A stretch of DNA of 56,195 bases, taken from positions 1 to 56,195 of the forward strand of contig NZ_BFAQ01000012.1 in assembly GCF_002933855.1 (NCBI RefSeq), read 5' to 3'. Below are positions 1-8,613 of this stretch, in pieces. Made by a program: the position numbers and the translations under genes. A model generated the notes under the pieces. That model ran no database searches. It was not told the origin of the DNA and worked only from the letters and a program-made list of their open reading frames with translations. The stretch comes from Vibrio penaeicida (GTDB lineage Bacteria > Pseudomonadota > Gammaproteobacteria > Enterobacterales > Vibrionaceae). Position 1 is the stretch's first letter. Each line of letters begins with the position of its first letter.

Positions 1-390
1 AAATTGATTTCACTTGGTCTTCCTTACAAGTTTTTTAGTAAAGATTAATACTCGATTTTAAGAAATATCTTATTCAATTAAATCACATTCGTGATATCCA
101 TTCCTCCATGATAAATTTTAAATAATTCGGATGAAATATGCGGATTTGTTTATTTGCATTTATAAAAACCTCCAATCATATTATTACGACCACTTCATTT
201 TTTATTATACAAAGCACAAGTTCTTATTTAGGGAGCGGGTGCCTGTATGAGTTGTGTAATGCTAAATATTCATATTTATTCAAGTTACGGAATCCTTTTG
301 AACTGGGTTGTTCGTGGCTTTCGTTTTTATGAATCTATTTATGTTAGACATTTTAATTGGAAGTGGAATCTAAAATATATGGAGATAATA
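1..390. other. AT-rich leader, no gene seen
   Basis: No convincing coding region lies here. The reading frame of the downstream protease stays open back to about 247, but that extension lacks a signal peptide and a ribosome binding site. Bases 266-285 form a 20-nt string that recurs exactly at 39942-39961, just upstream of the dCMP deaminase gene. The stretch probably carries the protease promoter; I could not place one reliably. Confidence 0.5.
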
Positions 391-1581
391 ATGAAACTTA
401 ACGTAGTAATTCCAATATCCGCATTGGCGATGACTCCACTCATTGCTCTTGCAGCAAGTGAAACCGATGTGAATGCAGGTGTACCGACTATCGATACTCA
501 GCAAACTCATATTATAGGAACAAATGATCTTGTTTCTTACGATGTTAAAGCGCTAGAAAACGGTAACACCGCTGTCTTCCAAGGCGATATCATACTGGGT
601 AATGCCAAAGATGTTCAGAACTTGGGTGTTCAGCCCATGCGTTTTGCTGATGAAGGTGAAGTGACGGGATATGCATCGTGGAGTGGTCACGCTAAGTGGC
701 CAAATGGTGTTGTTCCATACACCATCGCAAGCAACATTCCTGCCCATGATGTTACTTCTATTAAGGAAGGAATGCGTTGGATAGAAAATGTATCCAAAGT
801 CCGTTTTGTTGAAAGAACCAATCAAGCAGGTTACGTACGCATTATTCGCGATAACGGTTGTTACTCACAGGTTGGTTATACAGGGAGATCTCAAAACTTA
901 TCTATTGGTCGAGGCTGCGGAACACCAGGCATTGCCGCTCACGAATTTTTGCATGCGTTGGGTTTTTGGCATGAACAATCGCGTGCCGACCGCGATCAGT
1001 ATGTGAATATTCATTGGAATAATATTGAGCAAGGTAAAGAGCATAATTTCCAGAAGAAGGGAGCGGTGACAACATCGGTTGGTCCATATGATGTTCGCTC
1101 TATCATGCATTATTCTTCGGGTGCGTTTGGAAATGGTCGAGTCACTATATCGTCTAAGGATCCATCAGTACCCAATAGCCAACTTGGGCAACGTCAGCGC
1201 TTAACGGAGCATGATATCGCTGCGCTGCAAGAAGTTTATGGGGGAGGAGGTACGACACCACCGCCTACCGGCGGACCAGACCCAATCAATGAAACCCTTA
1301 CAAACGTGAGCGTAGCGCAGGGCGGATGGCAGCACCACGTTCAGGAACTCGCCAGTGGTTATAAAACGCTGACCATCACCACATCTGGTGGGCAAGGGGA
1401 TGTGGATTTGTATGTAAGAAAAGGCGCTCAACCTACTCTAAACTCATACAATTGCCGCCCATGGCGTAATGGTAATGCAGAAACTTGTGTGATCAATTCA
1501 CCTGCAGCAGGAAAGTGGCATATAGGGGTAAATGGTTATCGCGCCAGCTCTGGCGTAACCGTGACGATTAAAGCGGAGTAA
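391..1581 (+). CDS. Secreted astacin-like (M12A) zinc metalloprotease with C-terminal PPC domain
   Basis: A 396-aa exported protease. The ATG at 391 was chosen because GGAG lies 6 nt upstream and the first ~22 residues form a signal peptide ending near IALAA. The zinc-binding signature HEFLHALGFWHE sits at residues 184-195 (three His ligands and the catalytic Glu185), followed by the Met-turn SIMHYSS about 60 residues later; together these define the astacin family. A Gly/Pro-rich linker (GGGGTTPPPTGGP) leads to a C-terminal pre-peptidase (PPC) beta-sandwich domain, recognisable from GDVDLYVRKG and GKWHIGVNGY. PPC domains are common on secreted Vibrio proteases and are often removed during maturation. 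The region between the signal peptide and the catalytic domain may be a propeptide. The gene is monocistronic, with a strong terminator just downstream. The substrate is unknown. Confidence 0.9.
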   Translation: MKLNVVIPISALAMTPLIALAASETDVNAGVPTIDTQQTHIIGTNDLVSYDVKALENGNTAVFQGDIILGNAKDVQNLGVQPMRFADEGEVTGYASWSGHAKWPNGVVPYTIASNIPAHDVTSIKEGMRWIENVSKVRFVERTNQAGYVRIIRDNGCYSQVGYTGRSQNLSIGRGCGTPGIAAHEFLHALGFWHEQSRADRDQYVNIHWNNIEQGKEHNFQKKGAVTTSVGPYDVRSIMHYSSGAFGNGRVTISSKDPSVPNSQLGQRQRLTEHDIAALQEVYGGGGTTPPPTGGPDPINETLTNVSVAQGGWQHHVQELASGYKTLTITTSGGQGDVDLYVRKGAQPTLNSYNCRPWRNGNAETCVINSPAAGKWHIGVNGYRASSGVTVTIKAE

Positions 1582-1610
1582 CGATTCTCTCACTTAATCT
1601 GTCTATACAA

Positions 1611-1646
1611 AAAGCCAGCTTCGTTTTGATGAAGCTGGCTTTCTTT
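1611..1646 (+). terminator. Rho-independent terminator of the protease gene
   Basis: Twelve-bp perfect stem AAAGCCAGCTTC / GAAGCTGGCTTT around an 8-nt loop, followed by TCTTTG, 30 nt after the protease stop codon. Confidence 0.8.
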
Positions 1647-1662
1647 GTTCATGATACTTACT

Positions 1663-1715
1663 TTTGAGCTGACGACTGCTTTGAGCTGGCAAACTGTTTT
1701 GAGCCGGCAGACTGA
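1663..1715. repeat. Three tandem degenerate 17-18-bp repeats
   Basis: Three consecutive units, 1663-1679, 1680-1697 and 1698-1715, share TTTGAGCYGRC followed by RACTG. They lie between the protease terminator and the 3' end of the minus-strand gene at 1731. No coding role is apparent. Confidence 0.7.
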
Positions 1716-1730
1716 ATACACGAGTGCCGT

Positions 1731-2114
1731 TTAAATCTTAGATACGTTATATCCAGACTCGCGCAGCAAATCTCTTTCTTGTTTTATCAGTTGTGCTCTA
1801 TCTTCGATGAGCTCATGAAGTGCTTGAGAAGGCTTGGAAGCCAGTTCTTTAAATTGATCAAAAGAAGAGGCTTGCTCAACGCTTTTAAGCATTTTGCTTA
1901 CAGCGTTACGCGCTTCACATGGATCAGTTTCTGTTTTGAAATAGTCAACGCTGTGTACGGCTTCTTTCATTTCGGCAAGAAGCTCGGCTGGGCTATTGTC
2001 TAAAGCAATTAACATGTAGTTATCGAGAACACGTTTAGCAAACAACAGCTCTTTCAAGGGAATATCGCGCCCACTTACAATTAGGGACTGGCTCAGAATG
2101 GGACTAGAACTCAT
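1731..2114 (-). CDS. Hypothetical cytoplasmic protein, 127 aa
   Basis: I do not recognise the family. The product has no signal peptide or membrane segment and looks alpha-helical; the C-terminal third is rich in charged residues (ELIEDRAQLIKQERDLLRE) and could form a short coiled coil. AAGGA lies about 8 nt upstream of the ATG, supporting the start. It stands alone, convergent with the protease gene and separated from it by the terminator and a short tandem repeat. No function is proposed. Confidence 0.6.
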   Translation of the reverse strand: MSSSPILSQSLIVSGRDIPLKELLFAKRVLDNYMLIALDNSPAELLAEMKEAVHSVDYFKTETDPCEARNAVSKMLKSVEQASSFDQFKELASKPSQALHELIEDRAQLIKQERDLLRESGYNVSKI

Positions 2115-2340
2115 GGTTTTTCCTTAAACGAAAACAAAGGTTGGGCTAGGCAAAGGAAGCAAAAGTGAATAGATTTGTGCTTCATTTCAATATTTATACA
2201 GTGTTTGAGTCGATGTCAAAGGAAATGAACGGAAAAAGAAAATTTTTTCTGATTGAAGGGCGGGGGTATCCTTTCCCCCTAGAGACGTTACCTGACCGTT
2301 AAGTCGAGTTTAGGCATATAGACTAACGAGTTACCAACGA

Positions 2341-3369
2341 TTACCAGCGGTAAGGGTAAGCAAAGATTTCGTTAATATTGTAACGTTCATCGACAGGTTT
2401 CACTTTTTGTTCCACGCTCCACTGCTCAACAATTTCCCCTTGATTATTGAAACGGAAAATATCGATGTAACCCGTACCTAGATCGTTTTCGATATCACGA
2501 TCCACCTGCTTGGAATGGACAAGTACCATATCACCCATCGCAATGGTTTGAGCGGGTGTACGGACAAAACGCTTCCCATTTTGCGCCATACCTTGAAGGT
2601 GGTTGATAAAGGCTGCTTTACCATTTTGCGCTTCAGGTGTGTGCCCAACGAAGTTAGCACCGACAAAACGTCTCACATCTTTTAGATCGTTGAGGTTGTT
2701 GTAGGTATCGATAACTCGAAGCGCTTTTGTGCGATTGAGATCTTGGTTCTGTCTTGCGTACACATCAACCTCAGGACCCGAAAGCTCTGTGCTAGGCTCT
2801 ACGCCTTGATAGTGATCCCAGTGCTCAACCAATTTACCATCTTCGACACGCCAGATATCAACATAAACATCTGTACTGCCGTTGTTCGTCCATGCCGAGT
2901 GAATGGCAACGTATTCTTTTTCTGCAATTGTTCGCAGAATGTCTACTTCAATGTTTGGGTTGTCGTCTAGATACTTCAAGAGCTCGACGCGTAGTGGTTC
3001 GGCACCATCTGGGTAATCAGGTGCATGCTGAACGTAAACTTCACCAATGTAGTCGTAGTAAGTGTTGTAATCTCTGTTGATCAACGTGTCTGTATAGAAA
3101 CCTTCAGCAACATGTACCGACTCCATTGTTTGGAAGAAATCCTGACGAGCCTTAGATTGTTGATAGCGACCCTTATAAGATTGAACTGCATAAGAACGGC
3201 TCGGGAAAACGATGGCATTTTTTTGTGCTTGAGAATGTTGAGGAAATTGAATCGAACGTTGTTGTTCATTAAATTCACCTGGGAAAACGATCGCTTGTGA
3301 ATTTTGAGCAACAGCAGCACCTGAAAGGGATGCCATAATTAGACTTGATAGTATGAGTTTTTTAGACAT
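2341..3369 (-). CDS. Secreted protein with two SnoaL/NTF2-like domains
   Basis: A 342-aa exported protein. The N-terminus (MSKKLILSSLIMASLSGAAVAQ) is a typical Sec signal peptide with a clear AVA cleavage site, and AAGGAAG lies ahead of the ATG. Two repeats of the SnoaL-like (COG4922-type) fold are visible: the first, about residues 75-195, ends YVDIWRVEDGKLVEHWDHYQ; the second, about 215-330, ends YIDIFRFNNQGEIVEQWSVEQ. This IDIFRFxxxGxIVEHWD strand pattern is the family hallmark. Members are cone-shaped alpha+beta proteins, some catalysing aldol-type chemistry, but most have no known substrate. The two adjacent short motifs AIVFPGEF and AIVFPSRS after the signal peptide are an odd small repeat. 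It is divergent from the LysR regulator at 3456, which probably controls it. Confidence 0.75.
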   Translation of the reverse strand: MSKKLILSSLIMASLSGAAVAQNSQAIVFPGEFNEQQRSIQFPQHSQAQKNAIVFPSRSYAVQSYKGRYQQSKARQDFFQTMESVHVAEGFYTDTLINRDYNTYYDYIGEVYVQHAPDYPDGAEPLRVELLKYLDDNPNIEVDILRTIAEKEYVAIHSAWTNNGSTDVYVDIWRVEDGKLVEHWDHYQGVEPSTELSGPEVDVYARQNQDLNRTKALRVIDTYNNLNDLKDVRRFVGANFVGHTPEAQNGKAAFINHLQGMAQNGKRFVRTPAQTIAMGDMVLVHSKQVDRDIENDLGTGYIDIFRFNNQGEIVEQWSVEQKVKPVDERYNINEIFAYPYRW

Positions 3370-3455
3370 TTTGTCTTCCTTCTTATCTTCCTGGGAGAAA
3401 ACACATCCTATTGACTGTCTGAATGGCGAACAATATGACCATATGAATAGGTAAT

Positions 3456-4352
3456 ATGCACAAAACCGATTATTTAGCGATAGATGGCAAGTTGCTGACG
3501 CAATTTCTCGCCATTTACGATTTTCAGTCTGTATCGCGGGCTGCCCAGCATTTGAACATTAATCAATCTTCAGCCAGCCATGCACTTGAGAGGCTCCGAA
3601 AAATTCTGGATGATCCACTGTTTGTTCGAAGTGGGAGAGGGCTTATCCCCACTGAAAGAGCAGATACAGTGGCGCTGGATGCAAGATTAGTCCTTGCCAA
3701 GTTAGAAGCCATGTCGACAGATATGACTTACGATCCTTCTACTGATAAGGGGGAATTTACGATCATGGCGAATGATTACGAAATCGAACATATCTTAAAG
3801 CCCGTCTTTCCTCTTTTTCAGCAGCAAGCACCTGAACTGACGATTCGAATTATTCACGCGATTTCTGGTTTGGATATTCCAACCGCACTGAGGGAAGGAG
3901 TGGCGGATCTTGCAATAAACCCAGACATTGATATCGACGCCACTGATATACGTCAAAAGCGTTTGATTTCAGATTTTGATGTTGTTTATTACGATCCAAG
4001 CCATCGCAGTGCGCCAAGCAGTGTAGGGGAATATTGCAATGCAAGACACGGCATCATTGTGTTGGGAGACATAAAAAAGACTGAGGCCGACAACCAGCTA
4101 GTGGCTCGCGGTAAGGAACGGAAAATCGCGATTAAAACCAGTTCTTTTAATGTACTGGCTAGTCTAATTCGTGGCACTGACATCATTACTACCATGCCTT
4201 CTCGACTTTCAGAATCCATCTTTAACGGTTTGGCTCAATGCCCTCCACCTGTTGATCTTGCCCCGTATTCCATTGTGCAGCTATGGCACCAGCAAAACAG
4301 CCACTCCGCTCGACATAAATGGGTGCGCGAAACCATACAATCTCCCTTTTAG
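3456..4352 (+). CDS. LysR-family transcriptional regulator
   Basis: A 298-aa DNA-binding regulator. Residues ~10-70 form the winged helix-turn-helix (LTQFLAIYDFQSVSRAAQHLNINQ, then LERLRKILDDPLFVRSGRGLIPTERA), diagnostic of LysR proteins; residues ~95-295 form the periplasmic-binding-protein-like effector domain. AGGT precedes the ATG. The 86-bp gap to the divergent SnoaL-like gene contains the dyad-like string ATATGACCATATGAAT, a plausible site for autoregulation and control of the neighbour. The effector is unknown. Confidence 0.88.
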   Translation: MHKTDYLAIDGKLLTQFLAIYDFQSVSRAAQHLNINQSSASHALERLRKILDDPLFVRSGRGLIPTERADTVALDARLVLAKLEAMSTDMTYDPSTDKGEFTIMANDYEIEHILKPVFPLFQQQAPELTIRIIHAISGLDIPTALREGVADLAINPDIDIDATDIRQKRLISDFDVVYYDPSHRSAPSSVGEYCNARHGIIVLGDIKKTEADNQLVARGKERKIAIKTSSFNVLASLIRGTDIITTMPSRLSESIFNGLAQCPPPVDLAPYSIVQLWHQQNSHSARHKWVRETIQSPF

Positions 4353-4489
4353 CCAGCACCTTTGAGTGCGCTTTGTGAAAGGAAAAAGTACTGAATGTGA
4401 GCATCACGATGTTCATTTCTTTAGATAGATGACATCAGTTTCATACCATGTACACTTTGCCGTTTACCGACAAATCAAAGGATTGTTTA

Positions 4490-5047
4490 ATGAAAGTTGC
4501 CATTGCAGGTGTCTCTATTCTTATGCTGGCTGGGTGTGTGAACCAGCAAAACGTTGAAAAAGCACCACTCACTCCAGCTACATGTGAAGGAAGCGTAGAG
4601 CTGCCTGCACATCTCGCTGATCACTTTGAAGCAGTGGAAGATACAGCTTTACTAGAAAGCGCGTTAGGAGCACCTGAAGAAGGTAAGTTGTGCCAAGGTA
4701 AAGTGTACATGAGCAAGGAAGTCTCAAACGTTACGCTCTTCCGAGCATGGAATAGTACGAATCCATACAGCCAATTTGGCCAATGGTGGGCACATGAAGT
4801 TCCTGCGGGAAATGTCGCCAAATACCGCGAAAACTATGAGATTTGTTATCAATGGTCGCCATTGGATAAGCTGGTGACGTGTAATTTAAAGCCGGGAACA
4901 AAAGTAGTCATAGGTACAGGTCAGAGCGCGAAGTGCTCAGAATATCTCACCTACGATGTTTCCGCCTCTCAGCAGGTTTACATTGAAAACAGTGCCGATG
5001 TGGTTGCAAACTGCAGTGTGAAAGACGGCGTATTTGAATGGAAATGA
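4490..5047 (+). CDS. Predicted lipoprotein, 185 aa
   Basis: The ATG at 4490 is preferred over an in-frame ATG at 4448: AAGGA lies 7 nt upstream and translation then begins directly with a lipoprotein signal peptide, MKVAIAGVSILMLAGC, with lipobox LAGC and acylated Cys16. The mature part contains several further cysteines (about six) that could form disulfides in the periplasm. The family is not recognised. It is followed at 113 nt by a small TfoX-type gene, with no clear operon link. Confidence 0.7.
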   Translation: MKVAIAGVSILMLAGCVNQQNVEKAPLTPATCEGSVELPAHLADHFEAVEDTALLESALGAPEEGKLCQGKVYMSKEVSNVTLFRAWNSTNPYSQFGQWWAHEVPAGNVAKYRENYEICYQWSPLDKLVTCNLKPGTKVVIGTGQSAKCSEYLTYDVSASQQVYIENSADVVANCSVKDGVFEWK

Positions 5048-5159
5048 GCCCTGTTCCTGCGCTTTAGCGGAGTCACTGACAGAACCTGACACAGCGATGT
5101 GGTATACCTTCTCGATTCTAGTGACCACCAAAAGTAAAATAGCAAGCAGGAACATATAC

Positions 5160-5426
5160 ATGGAAAGGTTGAGAGATCTAAAAGGGTTCGGGCCAAAGAG
5201 TGAAGAAATCCTTGCGCAAGTCGATGTTCATTCAGTCGAAGACTTTCTTAATACCGACAGCTACGAGCTTTACGCGCGACTTAAAACCAAAGTGAAAGGA
5301 ACGGGCTTAAACTCCATTTATGCCATTATGGGCGCTAAAGAAAACGTTGATTGGCGCGTTATCGCTAAATCCAGAAAAACGGAAATTTTAATGCGGCTAG
5401 ATGAAATGGGATTGGCACCCAAATAA
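5160..5426 (+). CDS. TfoX C-terminal-domain protein, 88 aa
   Basis: The ATG at 5160 follows GCAGGA at 8-nt spacing. The whole product is one TfoX C-terminal domain: LRDLKGFGPKSEEILAQVDVHSVEDF carries the helix-hairpin-helix-like pattern, followed by LNSIYAIMGAKENVDWRVI. Full TfoX/Sxy proteins, which induce natural competence, have an N-terminal domain of about 100 residues that is absent here. Stand-alone C-domain proteins are known in proteobacteria, but their role is unclear. A bidirectional terminator follows. Confidence 0.8.
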   Translation: MERLRDLKGFGPKSEEILAQVDVHSVEDFLNTDSYELYARLKTKVKGTGLNSIYAIMGAKENVDWRVIAKSRKTEILMRLDEMGLAPK

Positions 5427-5437
5427 AGGTAACAAGA

Positions 5438-5472
5438 CACAAAAAAAGCACTTGAACGGTGCTTTTTTTGTG
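5438..5472. terminator. Bidirectional rho-independent terminator
   Basis: Fourteen-bp stem CACAAAAAAAGCAC / GTGCTTTTTTTGTG with a 7-nt loop, 11 nt after the TfoX-domain gene. A-run and T-run on opposite sides allow termination in both directions. Confidence 0.8.
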
Positions 5473-5573
5473 TTTGGTCACAATGTATTTCTTTTCCCGG
5501 AGTTTCATTTTGTTCTGATGTCTCGACTCAGGCAAAGTTGGAAGATAAATTGAATTTTCAATGCGGTAAAGTA

Positions 5574-6251
5574 GTGAAACAAACCATCTTAGGGCTCTTA
5601 CTGGCAACCTTCGCTTTTCCTTCAATGAGCAAACCGAGCACGTGTTATGGAACCACGTCGAATGGGTATTTGGAGAACGGGGTAAAATTGCCATTGTATG
5701 GCGACAATTTCGAATCCTATAGCCTACTCGCAAGCGCAGCAGGGAGAACGTATGTGCATTCCTCAGTCAGTGAAATCATGCTCTCTGCGTATCAAAACTT
5801 AGTGCAATCCCACCCCGATAAAATCTTCAAATATGCCGAAACGGGATTTGAAGAAGGCGGGAAATTTAGCCCTCATAAGACCCATCGTAATGGGTTATCA
5901 GTCGATTTCATGACTCCCATGATCAATCAAGATGGAGAGTCCGTGCATTTACCAACGAACCCACTGAATAGGCTGGGGTACGACATCGAGTTGGACGCGA
6001 AAGGACGATACGACGACTTAGAGATAGACTACACTGCTCTAGCTGCCCATCTAGTCGAGCTCCATAAAGAGTCGAAAAAACGAGGTCATGATTTATGGCG
6101 CGTTATTTTCGATCCCAAACTGCAATCAGGGTTATTCAAAACCACCTACGGCCCATACATCAAGGAAAACATTCGGCTTTCCAAAAGACGTTCATGGGTA
6201 AGGCACGACGAACACTATCACGTCGATTTTATCATTCCATGTGAAAAGTAA
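5574..6251 (+). CDS. Periplasmic LAS-type peptidoglycan endopeptidase (MepA-like)
   Basis: A predicted zinc peptidase acting on murein in the periplasm. Starting at GTG 5574 the product has 225 aa and begins directly with a signal peptide (MKQTILGLLLATFAFPSMS). An upstream in-frame TTG at 5538, with AGG five bases before it, is an alternative giving 237 aa. The LAS fold zinc site is visible: His104 and Asp111 in HRNGLSVDF, and a C-terminal DEHYHVDF pair (His214, His216). Two Cys (24 and 223) may form a disulfide. The family (lysostaphin / D-Ala-D-Ala carboxypeptidase / MepA, M74-like) cleaves peptide cross-links; the exact bond is inferred only loosely. A degenerate copy of the last codons (DFIIPC..K, stop) recurs at 13116-13148. 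Confidence 0.7.
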   Translation: MKQTILGLLLATFAFPSMSKPSTCYGTTSNGYLENGVKLPLYGDNFESYSLLASAAGRTYVHSSVSEIMLSAYQNLVQSHPDKIFKYAETGFEEGGKFSPHKTHRNGLSVDFMTPMINQDGESVHLPTNPLNRLGYDIELDAKGRYDDLEIDYTALAAHLVELHKESKKRGHDLWRVIFDPKLQSGLFKTTYGPYIKENIRLSKRRSWVRHDEHYHVDFIIPCEK

Positions 6252-6658
6252 TGGGCTGTTTCTGTATAGCTGGTTGAGCTATATCAAAATAAGGAATAAA
6301 CAACTTAACAGTTTGTTGTCCTATTAATTTATATGAAAACTTATGAATGATTATTATAGAAAATTACATTGTATGATTTTTTTGCTTTGTTTCAATCCCC
6401 TAAATATTTATACCAAGTTAATTTGGAATTTCTTATTATTTGAAAACGTTCACCAATGCCTAACCTAGACATTATTTGATCTTTGTTCATATTCTTATTT
6501 TTAAGACGGAGGATGATGTTCTAATTTAGGGTCGTTTGTGTTTTATGTCTTAGGTGTGGATTGTTCCCCTATAATATTGTACGCATATAATACTAAAGAG
6601 TGGTTATTATGTTGGGTCTCTAACGACTTTCTCACCTTTAAACTCAGGATTTTCAACT
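6252..6658. other. AT-rich spacer, no gene seen
   Basis: About 400 bp with frequent stops in all frames. It presumably contains the promoter of the small secreted protein at 6659. No repeat or hairpin stands out. Confidence 0.4.
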
Positions 6659-7009
6659 ATGTTAAAAACGGTTTCTACTTTTGCTCTTTCTATGTTCTCT
6701 ATATTCAGTTATGCCGCGTCGTGGACGAATGGGGATCAAACCGTTAAAGATATTGTCTGGGCACCTGACCAGCATGGCTTTTACGTTGAAAACGAACAGT
6801 TTCATGATCCTGAACGATGCCGTTGGTCGTCGAAAGAGAGCTTGTATTTGTTTTCCTCTAACTTTGAAGTGACACAACCTCAGGCTGTAGAACGCCTTTT
6901 CTCACTGATTTTAGAGTCTCAATCCTCTGGAAAATCACTCGCTGTGTTAGTCGATGGTTGCGTTGGTCAGCATCCTAAAATTGTTGGATTGAAACTAAGC
7001 GCTGTTTAA
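6659..7009 (+). CDS. Small secreted protein, 116 aa
   Basis: A predicted exported protein: the first 19-20 residues (MLKTVSTFALSMFSIFSYAAS) are a signal peptide. The mature domain is about 95 aa with two cysteines, one in PERCRW and one in LVDGCVGQHPKI. The C-terminal pattern SSGKSLAVLVDGCVGQHPKIVGLKL resembles small secreted domains that often occur singly in marine bacteria and lack an assigned function. It lies 470 bp upstream of the efflux operon on the same strand; a link is possible but unproven. Confidence 0.65.
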   Translation: MLKTVSTFALSMFSIFSYAASWTNGDQTVKDIVWAPDQHGFYVENEQFHDPERCRWSSKESLYLFSSNFEVTQPQAVERLFSLILESQSSGKSLAVLVDGCVGQHPKIVGLKLSAV

Positions 7010-7479
7010 AAAACGCTAGCGTATCAGTAGGGGGAGAGCAGCAATGTCTCCCTCAGATTAACTGTTTCACAGTGAGTGGAACATTCCATGAATAGAATGA
7101 GCAGTCATACAACTACAGAACTTTTTACCTGATAGTAATTAAGTATTTACCTTGAATTATATAAGCGACTAATTATTGTTGTAAAATTCTTGTATTATCT
7201 AACTATTTATTTTATACAGTGTATTATTGCTTGGGCTTTGCTTTCAAAAACATTTGAAAATAGCGAGTTATTCAAATTTATTTTTATTGAATTCTACTTT
7301 GATAAAATACAATGAGACTAAATGAATATTGAATTATAACTCGAATTTCTAAGGTTTTTATTCATATCAAACGTTATTTCCTCATGTCTTGAGGATTTAT
7401 TTCCCACTTGGGAACTTATTCATCCGATTTTCGGTCGGATGAGTGTATTTTTTTGTAAAATTTTCGGAAGTCATAAACA
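7010..7479. other. AT-rich leader of the efflux operon
   Basis: A 470-bp stretch without a credible gene. Its last 80 bases hold two adjacent hairpins, the second with a T-run (listed separately), just before the adaptor gene. The operon promoter is expected here. Confidence 0.5.
7400..7454 (+). terminator. Terminator-like double hairpin in the efflux-operon leader
   Basis: A small hairpin TTCCC-ACTT-GGGAA (7400-7413) is followed by TCATCCGA (7420-7427) / TCGGATGA (7435-7442) with a 7-nt loop and then TATTTTTTT (7446-7454). The structure ends 26 nt before the first operon gene. It could end an upstream transcript or act as an attenuator; the sequence alone does not decide. Confidence 0.5.
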
Positions 7480-8613
7480 GTGAAGTATTGGATCTTATTC
7501 ATCAGTGTGATTGCCCTTTTAGGGTACGGGGTACACTCATATCTCAATTCAAATCAAGATACACCAACCCTGCCCATTCTGATCGTAGAGAAAGGAACAA
7601 TCAAAAAAAATGCAGTTGCTGTGGGAAACATCGTCCCAGCGCACTCCGTTTCAATTAAATCTCAGATCAACGGCATTGTCGGTGAACTGTATGTTCAGGT
7701 AGGTGACCGTGTCTCTGAAGGTCAGCCTTTGCTTAAAGTAAGGCCTAACCCTACACCTCAGGACCTGACTGAAGCATCAACGACATTTATGCAAGCAGAA
7801 GCTGAAATGGAATCAGCCAAGCAGGAGTACGCCAACTTGCAGAGTCTTGTCGAGCAGAAGGTGATCCCAACTAATTACAGCGACTATGTGAAAGCGCGTT
7901 CTGCTTTGAAATCCGCAGAAGCGAAAGTGCTCCAGACTAAACAAAACCTTGCGTTGATTCGCAGTGGTGAAGCATCGGTTGGTAGCGCTCAGCTGACTTC
8001 TATAATTTATTCCCCAATTAATGGCACCATATTGAATAAAAAGGTAGAGGTAGGAGCGCCAATAATCTCTACCGAATCCAATCAGACAGCGACGGAAATG
8101 ATGTCGATTGCAGACTTACAGCAGATGGTATTCAAAGGCAGTGTGAGTGAGCATGATGCAGCAAAGCTTCTTCCTGGTATGCCTGTTACGCTTACCATTG
8201 CTCCATTCCCTGATACTGAAATTCACGGCGTGCTTTCTAACGTAGCAATACAGTCTGAAAAGCTGAATTCCCACTCAGGCTCAGATAACAAATCCAAGAG
8301 CTTTAACAACGGATTTGAGGTTGAAGTCGACGAGTTAGTCATTCCTGATACAGTCAGGCTTCGTTCAGGCTTTTCTTCCACTGCAACCATTACGCTGAAA
8401 ACAGCAGAGAATGTGTTGGTGGTGCCTGAGCGAACACTACAGTTTGAAGGAGAAGTTCCCCATGTACTGATACAAGATGAATCCGAGTCAGGATACCGAA
8501 CTCAAACGATTGAGTTAGGTATGTCTGATGGCATTTTGGTTGAAGTATTGAGCGGGGTCAGTGAGTCCGATGAGATCATTGACGCGAGTATGATGGGAGT
8601 ACCACATGGCTAA
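7480..8613 (+). CDS. Periplasmic adaptor (membrane fusion) subunit of an ABC efflux system
   Basis: A 377-aa HlyD/MacA-like adaptor bridging inner-membrane ABC permeases to an outer-membrane channel. GTG start at 7480 with GGAAG 9 nt upstream. Residues ~1-22 are an N-terminal membrane anchor; residues ~38-85 and ~175-215 are the two halves of the lipoyl/barrel-sandwich domain (NAVAVGNIVPAHSVSIKSQINGIV...VGDRVSEGQPL and IIYSPINGTILNKKVEVGAP), separated by an alpha-helical hairpin of ~80 residues; beta-barrel and membrane-proximal domains follow. It overlaps the channel gene by 8 nt, so translation is probably coupled. Substrate unknown. Confidence 0.85.
   Translation: MKYWILFISVIALLGYGVHSYLNSNQDTPTLPILIVEKGTIKKNAVAVGNIVPAHSVSIKSQINGIVGELYVQVGDRVSEGQPLLKVRPNPTPQDLTEASTTFMQAEAEMESAKQEYANLQSLVEQKVIPTNYSDYVKARSALKSAEAKVLQTKQNLALIRSGEASVGSAQLTSIIYSPINGTILNKKVEVGAPIISTESNQTATEMMSIADLQQMVFKGSVSEHDAAKLLPGMPVTLTIAPFPDTEIHGVLSNVAIQSEKLNSHSGSDNKSKSFNNGFEVEVDELVIPDTVRLRSGFSSTATITLKTAENVLVVPERTLQFEGEVPHVLIQDESESGYRTQTIELGMSDGILVEVLSGVSESDEIIDASMMGVPHG

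Noticed and set aside
2251..2290. GGGGG...CCCCC hairpin downstream of the SnoaL-like gene
   Set aside because: Short stem without a T-run in the needed direction; not convincing as a terminator.
6538..6747. Alternative frame overlapping the small secreted protein
   Set aside because: A shadow of the gene at 6659; it lacks a binding site and has an unlikely composition.
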